Of a DNA stretch of 38,159 nucleotides, positions 25,117-31,874 are shown piece after piece. The stretch's first letter is position 1, and every line of letters begins with the position of its first letter. The translations under genes and the position numbers were made by a program. Source of the DNA: JAGXTF01 sp038317095 (GTDB lineage: Bacteria > Bacteroidota > Bacteroidia > NS11-12g > UBA955); the NCBI GenBank assembly GCA_038317095.1, contig JBBQBB010000032.1, positions 1 to 38,159 on the forward strand, given 5' to 3'. The notes under the pieces are model-generated. The model searched no databases. It was not told the DNA's origin and worked only from the letters and a program-made list of their open reading frames with translations.

Positions 25117-25869
25117 TTACACCCCAATATTTGAGGTGTTCATTTTTTTGCACATTTGCGCCATTTTTTCCAAAACGGATGCATTTTCAAATGCGCCATT
25201 GCCAACAACTACAAAATCTGCACCTGCTTTCCAAGCATTTTCTGCTTCAACGGCGCTGCGAATGCCGCCTCCAACGAATATTAATCCGTTGACAGTTTCT
25301 GCTACCCTTTCAATGATGGATTGAGGAATGGCGCAATCTGCGCCGCTGCCTGCATCTAAATAAAACAATTTCAATCCCAGCAATTCGCCAGCTAGCGCAG
25401 TAGCCGCGGCAATATCTGGTTTATTGGATGGCAGTGGCATGCTGTTACTCATATATTGAGCACTCGTTAGTTTGCCACTTTCCACAAGCATATAACCTGT
25501 GGGTATAGCTTCAATACCAGCTTTCCGTATCCAAGGTGCGGCTATAACTTGCTTGCCAATTAAGAATTCAGGATTTCGGCCCGATATTAAACTCATAAAT
25601 AAAATGGCATCAGCCCCATTCACCACTTGAATTTCATTGCCTGGGAACAATACCACATAAGGAGCCCCATTTTGTTTTAAAAATAGAACACATCGTTCTG
25701 TGTTTCCTTCTGTGAGCAAGCTGCCACCTACCAAAAACATTTCAATACCAGAAATTAGGCCTGTATTTAATACTTCCAAAATGGATTCTTCTTTGTCGTC
25801 TGGGTCCACTAGCACGGCAAGATGCTTTTTCCCTTCAAACTTCCAATTGTTTAATTTATTTAGCAGCAT
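25117..25869 (-). CDS. Geranylgeranylglyceryl/heptaprenylglyceryl phosphate synthase family (PcrB/GGGPS)
   Basis: A 250-residue TIM-barrel prenyltransferase that joins a long prenyl diphosphate to sn-glycerol-1-phosphate, the first step of archaeal-type ether lipids; bacterial members exist in Firmicutes (PcrB) and Bacteroidota. Motifs: HLAVLVDPDDKEE at the N-terminus, GISGIEMFLVGGSL-type strand and loop, FPGN, ADAILFMSLISGRNPEFLIG, the YLDAGSGA segment, and the phosphate-binding GLIFVGGGIRSAVEAE and FVVVGNGAFE near the C-terminus. The frame opens at 25959, but the ATG at 25869 fits the family and stands 10 nt after an exact TACTTTTG promoter element. Chain length preference is not determinable by eye. 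Confidence 0.9.
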   Translation of the reverse strand: MLLNKLNNWKFEGKKHLAVLVDPDDKEESILEVLNTGLISGIEMFLVGGSLLTEGNTERCVLFLKQNGAPYVVLFPGNEIQVVNGADAILFMSLISGRNPEFLIGKQVIAAPWIRKAGIEAIPTGYMLVESGKLTSAQYMSNSMPLPSNKPDIAAATALAGELLGLKLFYLDAGSGADCAIPQSIIERVAETVNGLIFVGGGIRSAVEAENAWKAGADFVVVGNGAFENASVLEKMAQMCKKMNTSNIGV

Positions 25870-25879
25870 AAATACCCTG

Positions 25880-25887
25880 CAAAAGTA
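25880..25887 (-). promoter_or_regulatory. -7 element of the GGGP synthase gene
   Basis: TACTTTTG on the minus strand, an exact TAnnTTTG match, 10 nt before the ATG at 25869. It supports that start over 25959. Confidence 0.5.
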
Positions 25888-26225
25888 ATTAAAATACAGT
25901 ATAAATGCCCTAAAAGGGTGAGATTGTATCGTTGTCGATTTTTTCTTTTTTTTCTTCAATAAATTTCGTAAATTTGAGAGTAATTGAAAAAATGGAGTTG
26001 ATATTGTACTCGGTATGATTTTTAACTTATTGATACATATTGTTTTAACTAACCTTTCCGCTGTCTTCTAAGGAATAAATCGTTTTCAACATCGTGAAGA
26101 CTTAGCTCTAACCGCGAATTTTAGAAAACTGTGGAAAAACCAATTCGTTAAAAAATCAAGTTTAAGATAGTTTTGAATCCCTAAAATAATTAAATAATCA
26201 TTACCCCCACCTAAATAGAAAGTAT
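25888..26225. other. Intergenic region before nrdJ
   Basis: About 340 bases without a supported gene. An exact TAAATTTG lies at 25969-25976 on the plus strand and could be an nrdJ promoter element, but it would leave a leader of about 250 bases and has no clear -33 partner. I see no cobalamin riboswitch (no recognisable B12 box) and no NrdR-type box. The rest is A+T-rich sequence without an obvious hairpin. Confidence 0.4.
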
Positions 26226-29200
26226 ATGTCGCAAGAAACTACCGTAAACCCCAATGGCCTTGAATTTAAAAGGCAAAACACAATAGATGGTGTAAGCCCA
26301 TTTGAACAATTTAACTATGACTCAAGAACTTCGGTCATTAAAAAACCAGATGGTTCTGTAGTTTTTGAAATGCGCAGTGTTGAGGTTCCTTCTGGCTGGA
26401 GTCAGGTGGCTACTGATATAATGGCGCAGAAATACTTTAGAAGGGCTGGCGTTCCGCAAGCAGATGGAAGTTTGGGTGGCGAAACCAGCGCAAAGGAGGT
26501 TATACATCGTTTGGCAAATTGTTGGAGACAATGGGGAGAAAAGCATGGATATTTTGCCAATGGAACAGATGCCCAGGTTTTCTACGAAGAGTTGGTTTAT
26601 TCTATGTTGAACCAAGAATCTGCGCCAAACTCGCCACAATGGTTTAATACAGGCTTGCACAGCAGTTATGCAATTACAGGCAAGGCCCAAGGCCATTATT
26701 TTGTGGATCCTGATACCGAAAAATTGATGCGTTCAACCTCTGCCTATGAAAGACCACAACCCCATGCATGTTTTATTTTAAGTGTGGATGATGATTTGGT
26801 AAACGAAGGCGGAATTATGGATTTGTGGGTGCGCGAAGCCCGTATTTTTAAATATGGTTCTGGTGTAGGTACCAATTTTTCTCAAATTCGTGGTGCAGGT
26901 GAAAAACTATCGGGTGGCGGAACCAGCAGTGGTTTAATGAGTTTTCTTAAAATTGGTGACCGTGCAGCAGGGGCAATTAAAAGTGGTGGAACTACCCGCC
27001 GAGCTGCCAAAATGGTTTGTTTGGATTTAGATCACCCAGAAGCCATGGAATTTATTCAATGGAAACAAGGCGAAGAGAAAAAAGTAGCTGCATTAATACA
27101 GGCCGGTTATAGCAACGATTATGAAGGCGATGCTTATGCAACTGTTTCAGGACAGAACAGCAATAATTCTTTGCGCATTTCCAATAAATTTTTCGAAAAA
27201 TTAAAAAATGGCGAAGATTGGGATTTTACGGCCCGCAGCACTGGCGAGGTAATGAAGTCGCTTCCTTCACAAGAAGTTTGGGATAAAATTGGCACTGCAG
27301 CTTGGTCTTGTGCCGATCCTGGCGTTCAGTACGACGATACCATCAACGAATGGCATACTTGCCCAGAAGGCGGCCGCATCAATGCAAGCAATCCTTGCAG
27401 CGAATACATGTTTTTGGACAACACTGCTTGCAACCTTGCCTCTTTAAATCTTCGTAAATTCTTTGACCACGACACCAACAACCTTGATGTTAAAAGTTTC
27501 GAATATGCAACCCGTCTGTGGACAACAGTATTGGAAATTTCTGTATTGATGGCACAGTTTCCTAGCAAAGAAGTAGCACAATTGAGTTACGATTACCGCA
27601 CCTTGGGCCTTGGTTATGCAAACTTGGGTTCTATGCTTATGTGTGCTGGCATTCCTTATGATAGCAAAGAAGCAACTGCCATTTGTGGTGCAGTAACTGC
27701 TATTTTAACGGGTATATCTTATGCAACCAGTGCAGAAATGGCCGCTGTTAAAGGACCATTCCGTATGTATGAGAAAAACAAAAAACACATGATGCGTGTT
27801 ATCCGCAATCACAGATACGCAGCATACAATACACCGCTGGCATTCGAAGGTTTAGGCATTAAACCTTTGTGCATCGATGAAAAATTCTGTCCAGATTATT
27901 TGATGAAATCTGCATGCAATGCATGGGACAAAGCAGTACAATGGGGTGAGAGATATGGTTTCCGCAACGCGCAAGCCACTGTAATTGCACCTACGGGTAC
28001 CATTGGTTTGTTAATGGATTGCGACACTACTGGTATTGAGCCAGATTTTGCTTTGGTTAAATACAAAAAATTAAGTGGTGGTGGTTATTTTAAAATTGTA
28101 AACAACACTGTTCCTGCTGCCCTTAAAAATATGGGTTACAACCAGCATGAAATAGATACCATTGTAAACTATGCAAAAGGGCACCAAACTTTTGCAGGTG
28201 CACCTTCAATCAACCATGAAAGTTTGCGTGCCAAAGGATTTACCGATGCGGATCTAGAAAAAATTGAAGCAGAAGCTCCGATGGCATTTGAAATCGGATT
28301 TGTATTTAACAAATATTCTTTGGGCGAAGATTGCTTGCAAAGATTGGGCATTACCCCAGAGCAATACAATAACCCAAGATTCAACATGTTGGACACATTG
28401 GGCTTTACCAAAGAAGAAATTCGCCTTGCCAACGATTTCGTAGCAGGTACCATGACCATAGAAGGTGCTCCTTTCTTAAAAGAAGAACACTATCCTGTTT
28501 TTGATTGTGCAAACAAGTGCGGAAACATAGGCGTGCGCTACATTCACCCATTTGCGCACATTCGCATGATGGCGGCTGCACAGCCTTTCATCTCTGGTGC
28601 TATTTCTAAAACCATCAACCTGCCAAATGAAGCTACTGAAGACGATATCAAAGCTTGTTACGAATTGAGCTGGAAATTGGGATTGAAAGCCAACGCACTT
28701 TACCGTGACGGTTGCAAATTGAGCCAACCTTTGAATACAAAATCTGAAGGTACGGAAGAAGATGAAAAAGCACAAGCCATTACAGATGCGCAGGTAAATA
28801 CCGAGCACAAAGTAATTCGCTTTGCTGAAGAACTTACCCCAGAAATCGTATTGGAAGCCGCAAAGCGCATTCTAAACGAAAGCCCTGATACCAAATTCAA
28901 ACGCCAACTTTCTAACATTGTAGAGAAAAAACGCCTGCCAAACAAGCGCAAAGGATTTACACAAAAAGGCAAAGTAGGCGGACAAACCGTGTTTGTAAGA
29001 ACAGGTGAGTACGATGATGGTACCCTAGGTGAAATCTTTATTGATATGCACAAAGAAGGTGCAAGTTTCCGCAGTTTGGTAAACTGTTTCTCTATTGCCG
29101 TTTCTGTAGGTTTGCAATACGGTGTGCCACTGGAAGAGTTTGTAGACAAGTTTGCCTTTACCCGTTTTGAGCCTAGCGGCATGGTAGAAGGCCACCCGAA

Positions 29201-29546
29201 CATTAAAAACTCTACATCTATTGTAGATTATATTTTTAGACTGCTTGGTTTTGAATATTTGCAGCGCGAAGATTTGGTGCAAATTAAGCCTAGCCAGTAT
29301 ACCAATATGGACAACCAAGAAGCACCGGTAGTAAGCGAATTTATACCCGTTTACAACAACCCCATTCCGGTAATTAGCGGCGAAACCCTAAAGTTGGATT
29401 CCAGCAATGGCATTAAAACCATGCAAGACCACCTGCGCGAAGTGCAAAGCGATGCACCCGCTTGCAATGTTTGTGGGCACATTACAGTTCGTTCTGGCAC
29501 TTGCTACAAGTGTTTGAATTGCGGAAATAGCTTGGGTTGCAGTTGA
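26226..29546 (+). CDS. nrdJ: Adenosylcobalamin-dependent (class II) ribonucleoside reductase
   Basis: 1106 residues, full length for the long NrdJ type, which reduces ribonucleotides to deoxyribonucleotides using a thiyl radical generated from adenosylcobalamin. Catalytic residues can be placed: the redox pair C182 (HACFIL) and C402 (NTACNLASLNL), the thiyl cysteine C391 with N389 and E393 in NPCSEYMF, and the PTGTIGLL loop at about 589-596. The spacing of 11 between C391 and C402 matches the known class II enzymes. The C-terminal 30 residues carry a zinc-ribbon-like C-x2-C...C-x2-C-x2-C cluster (CNVCGHITVRSGTCYKCLNC), as in other long NrdJ proteins. No small subunit gene is nearby. It is transcribed alone. 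Confidence 0.96.
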   Translation: MSQETTVNPNGLEFKRQNTIDGVSPFEQFNYDSRTSVIKKPDGSVVFEMRSVEVPSGWSQVATDIMAQKYFRRAGVPQADGSLGGETSAKEVIHRLANCWRQWGEKHGYFANGTDAQVFYEELVYSMLNQESAPNSPQWFNTGLHSSYAITGKAQGHYFVDPDTEKLMRSTSAYERPQPHACFILSVDDDLVNEGGIMDLWVREARIFKYGSGVGTNFSQIRGAGEKLSGGGTSSGLMSFLKIGDRAAGAIKSGGTTRRAAKMVCLDLDHPEAMEFIQWKQGEEKKVAALIQAGYSNDYEGDAYATVSGQNSNNSLRISNKFFEKLKNGEDWDFTARSTGEVMKSLPSQEVWDKIGTAAWSCADPGVQYDDTINEWHTCPEGGRINASNPCSEYMFLDNTACNLASLNLRKFFDHDTNNLDVKSFEYATRLWTTVLEISVLMAQFPSKEVAQLSYDYRTLGLGYANLGSMLMCAGIPYDSKEATAICGAVTAILTGISYATSAEMAAVKGPFRMYEKNKKHMMRVIRNHRYAAYNTPLAFEGLGIKPLCIDEKFCPDYLMKSACNAWDKAVQWGERYGFRNAQATVIAPTGTIGLLMDCDTTGIEPDFALVKYKKLSGGGYFKIVNNTVPAALKNMGYNQHEIDTIVNYAKGHQTFAGAPSINHESLRAKGFTDADLEKIEAEAPMAFEIGFVFNKYSLGEDCLQRLGITPEQYNNPRFNMLDTLGFTKEEIRLANDFVAGTMTIEGAPFLKEEHYPVFDCANKCGNIGVRYIHPFAHIRMMAAAQPFISGAISKTINLPNEATEDDIKACYELSWKLGLKANALYRDGCKLSQPLNTKSEGTEEDEKAQAITDAQVNTEHKVIRFAEELTPEIVLEAAKRILNESPDTKFKRQLSNIVEKKRLPNKRKGFTQKGKVGGQTVFVRTGEYDDGTLGEIFIDMHKEGASFRSLVNCFSIAVSVGLQYGVPLEEFVDKFAFTRFEPSGMVEGHPNIKNSTSIVDYIFRLLGFEYLQREDLVQIKPSQYTNMDNQEAPVVSEFIPVYNNPIPVISGETLKLDSSNGIKTMQDHLREVQSDAPACNVCGHITVRSGTCYKCLNCGNSLGCS

Positions 29547-29553
29547 GACATAA

Positions 29554-29958
29554 ATGAATGAGCCGCAATGGAGACAATATTTGATTCTTTCGTGCGGTAA
29601 GGGACATTTCCCAAGAAAACCTTGCCACCCAACTCTCTAGATCATAGAATTGGGTGCAAGGTATAGAAACGGGTAGAATTGCACTTACCGATGAAATTAT
29701 GGAAAATATTGCCAATTATTTAGCAATTACAAAAGAAGATTTGGAAAGGTATCCTACCAACCAGCATTTTGTGAATAGTGCCATGTCTGGTAATTATCAA
29801 TAATGATTTAACCGAGATTAAGGAAATATTAAAGGAGCTTCTGGCTTTAAAGAGAAATGGGCTATACAAATACAGAAAATGCTACATCTACTTATTCTAT
29901 AGTGGATATCAAAATGTTATTGGTCGAGATGCAATCTAAGCGAAAGTATAAAATTTGA
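29554..29958 (+). pseudogene. Decayed XRE-family (helix-turn-helix) regulator
   Basis: A broken DNA-binding protein gene directly after nrdJ. One frame gives MNEPQWRQYLI from the ATG at 29554. After a frameshift near 29585 the HTH core is clear: FRAVRDISQENLATQLSRS, an in-frame TAG at 29645-29647, then WVQGIETGRIALTDEIMENI and ANYLAITKEDLERYPTNQ, ending at a TAA at 29801. The order (R-x-x-x-S-Q-x-x-L-A…S-x-x-W-V-x-x-I-E-x-G-R) is the standard XRE pattern. Beyond the stop, other frames continue with a charged helix NNDLTEIKEILKELLALKR and then MGYTNTENATSTYSIVDIK up to a TGA at 29956-29958, which may be the lost C-terminus. At least a frameshift and a nonsense codon make it inactive. The C-terminal part is less certain. 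Confidence 0.6.
29619..29662. repeat. Long imperfect palindrome
   Basis: ACCTTGC(C)ACCCAA at 29619-29632 pairs with TTGGGTGCAAGGT at 29650-29662: 13 base pairs with one bulged C and a 17-base spacer. It lies within the HTH remnant, 73 bases after the nrdJ stop. No T-run follows, so it is not a standard terminator. Confidence 0.5.
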
Positions 29959-29990
29959 GATATTGGAAAGGATTTTCGTATTTCGAATCT

Positions 29991-30302
29991 ATGGAAATAA
30001 TCAAATCCCACCAAAACCAAAATCAACCTCAATTTCTTTTGGGATTTCTGGTATTCATTATTTATTTTTTTCTGCAAGTTATACTCTTGGGCGTGTCTAT
30101 AACCAACAATAATCTGGTTACGGCGCCAACATCCATATTGTTGGGTCTATTGCTCTGTTCTGTGTTTAAATATTTGTAAAAAAGATGTTGGTGGTTGGTG
30201 TTGGTAATTCTTGCGCCTATAGTTATGACTTTGCTTTTAAAGCAATTTGGGCAATTGGACAATAAGCTGTGTTACTTACGCGTTAAAGAATTGATTTTTT
30301 AA
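29991..30302 (+). pseudogene. Disrupted small membrane protein gene
   Basis: An ATG at 29991 opens a frame with two hydrophobic segments (FLLGFLVFIIYFFLQVILLG and SILLGLLLCSVF), stopped by a TAA at 30177-30179. Past that stop the same frame continues with a third hydrophobic stretch (WWLVLVILAPIVMTLLL) and a polar tail to a TAA at 30300-30302. The unbroken pattern across the stop suggests a single three-segment membrane protein of about 103 residues with a nonsense mutation. I do not recognise the family. Its left neighbour is also a broken gene. A genuine 62-residue protein ending at 30179 remains possible. Confidence 0.4.
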
Positions 30303-30320
30303 TTTAACTTTGATTCTGAC

Positions 30321-30734
30321 ATGTATGTAAAATACTTTCTATCTGCCTGCTTTTTTGTGGTATTCCTATTGGTTGGTTTTAGGGCGCCCAGCAATTTGCT
30401 AATGGCATGCAAATAAAACAAATATGCGGACACCGTCTATGCCAATTTAAAAGCATTTTTGGTAAATGACGCATTGGTTTTTACGGATAGTATTGCCAAG
30501 CAGACTTATCAATTTAAGAATTGTAGGAACCAAGCCATATACAAAACCGATTCGAAACTCATAATTTTTCAAAATTATATGAATGGAAATCACATCCCTA
30601 AAGAGTGGTTAGAAAAGATATACGAATCAAGCGAAGGGGATGTTTTGTTAAAATTTCATGACATTGAGATCAAACATCTTCGCTTAAACAAAACATTACA
30701 CGCAACAGGGTTTACGGTGAAAATTAAAAAGTAA
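30321..30734 (+). pseudogene. Disrupted secreted protein gene
   Basis: The ATG at 30321 opens a frame beginning with a hydrophobic export-type N-terminus (MYVKYFLSACFFVVFLLVGF), stopped after 31 codons by a TAA at 30414-30416. The same frame then runs uninterrupted to 30734 with a polar, folded-looking sequence (YANLKAFLVNDALVFTDSIA …). Together they would encode a secreted protein of about 136 residues. The downstream part could start separately at a TTG at 30459, but would then lack an export signal. No family recognised. Third gene in a row here with a single in-frame stop. Confidence 0.45.
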
Positions 30735-30760
30735 CATGGAAGTCTTACCTCTAAAACCAC

Positions 30761-30791
30761 AAAAAAAGGCCAGAATTTTCATTCCGGCCTT
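30761..30791 (-). terminator. Rho-independent terminator of the outer-membrane protein gene
   Basis: Read on the minus strand, AAGGCCGGAAT and ATTCTGGCCTT form a stem of 11 positions with one mismatch and a GAAA loop, followed by a run of seven T. It lies 25 bases after the stop of the gene at 30816. Confidence 0.8.
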
Positions 30792-30815
30792 CGTAAGTTA
30801 AATTGTTGTTATTTT

Positions 30816-31502
30816 TTATTTTACTGCGGGTTCAGGCGCTTTTTCTTCGGCAGGAGCTGCTTCAGAACCTTTTCCAAAGTTGTAAGTCAAACCAATTTTG
30901 TGTTCCCACAATTTGTCTTTGCGTTTGCCAGACTCAATGCCGTCGAACTTGTCTGTGAATGAAGGCAGGTAAGCCGTTTGAACAAAGATTTTCCAACGCG
31001 GAGATACATTGACGTTGCAACCAATACCTACCGGTAAGTTAAACATTCTGGCTTTTGCTGTTGTTCCGTCAGGGTAATAAGCTTTGCCAGTGTAGAAACC
31101 CAATCCTGCGGTTATGTATGGCCCTAGCATGGCATCTTCTTTCAACATTTTGCCGTTGTTAAATTTAAAACGACCGCTTAAAGTAGCTTGCAAGCCTTTA
31201 TATTCTAAGAAAGTGTTAACTGTACCTATCCATGGAGTAGGGTCGTGCGTAACTCTGCCGTAGTTTAGGCTTAAATTGGCATCAAAGTAATTGTTTAGGT
31301 AATAGCCAACCCCCACACCTGGGTGAATGTATGGGTTAAGAAAGCGGGAAATACCATTTCCATACTCACCGTTATACTCTTTAAAGTTGGCATCAGCTGA
31401 AACGCCCCATGGGTGCAACGCTGTTTGGGCTTTAAGGGTTGATAGAGAAGTTAAGCCAATCAATACAGCCCAAACCATCATTTTAGCATTTTTCATAGTC
31501 AT
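30816..31502 (-). CDS. Outer-membrane beta-barrel protein
   Basis: About 228 residues. A signal peptide (hydrophobic part VWAVLIGLTSLSTLKAQ, cut near A-Q) is followed by alternating amphipathic strands typical of an 8-stranded outer-membrane barrel: GVGYYLNNYFDANLSLNYGRV, GLQATLSGRFKFNNG, GPYITAGLGFYTG, NLPVGIGCNVNVSPRWKIFVQTAYLP, and WEHKIGLTYNFGKG as the last strand. A short charged tail rich in A, P and E (EAAPAEEKAPEPAVK) ends the protein. OmpA-like barrels of this size often have structural or adhesion roles; there is no peptidoglycan-binding OmpA domain. The frame opens at a TTG at 31514; the ATG at 31502 or 31496 fits the signal peptide. A good terminator follows. Confidence 0.8.
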   Translation of the reverse strand: MTMKNAKMMVWAVLIGLTSLSTLKAQTALHPWGVSADANFKEYNGEYGNGISRFLNPYIHPGVGVGYYLNNYFDANLSLNYGRVTHDPTPWIGTVNTFLEYKGLQATLSGRFKFNNGKMLKEDAMLGPYITAGLGFYTGKAYYPDGTTAKARMFNLPVGIGCNVNVSPRWKIFVQTAYLPSFTDKFDGIESGKRKDKLWEHKIGLTYNFGKGSEAAPAEEKAPEPAVK

Positions 31503-31527
31503 TTTAAATTTCAAGTGCGCAAATATC

Positions 31528-31874
31528 TGTAATTACATCCAAAGTTTCAAATAGATTGTTTAGAATTTTGATTTCTTTGCCTCAAGTAACTCGGAATTAG
31601 AAGATGCTTTTGGTTTTGGGGGACGGTTTATATGGCGATATGCATAGGCAACATTGCAGCTCTTTAATTGCCTATTTGCAAAAAAAAACCGAGGCCACAA
31701 ACGTTAAGAATATAAAACTTGTGATGTTTGATAGATGGTTTTACCAACTTTTATTTATAAAAAGAAATATTTTACTTGTAAAAATATTACATTTGAGCCC
31801 AAAGTTTATCTTAAGTTATAATTTGGCAGTGATTTGATGCTAGATTAAAACTTTACACAACAAGAACAATAGTA
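31528..31874. other. Intergenic region before the giant surface protein gene
   Basis: About 350 bases without a supported gene. A frame of 77 codons at 31604-31837 is open, but its translation shows no family, no consistent composition and no promoter, and I treat it as chance. I see no exact TAnnTTTG element close to the start at 31875, unlike most other genes of the window. Confidence 0.4.

Noticed and set aside
28700..29203. Long antisense open frame opposite nrdJ
   Set aside because: A shadow of codon use in a strongly conserved gene; no motif or promoter.
31604..31837. Open frame of 77 codons between the barrel protein and the giant surface protein
   Set aside because: Composition shifts along the frame, there is no recognisable motif, promoter or export signal, and the region is A+T-rich, so chance is the simplest reading.
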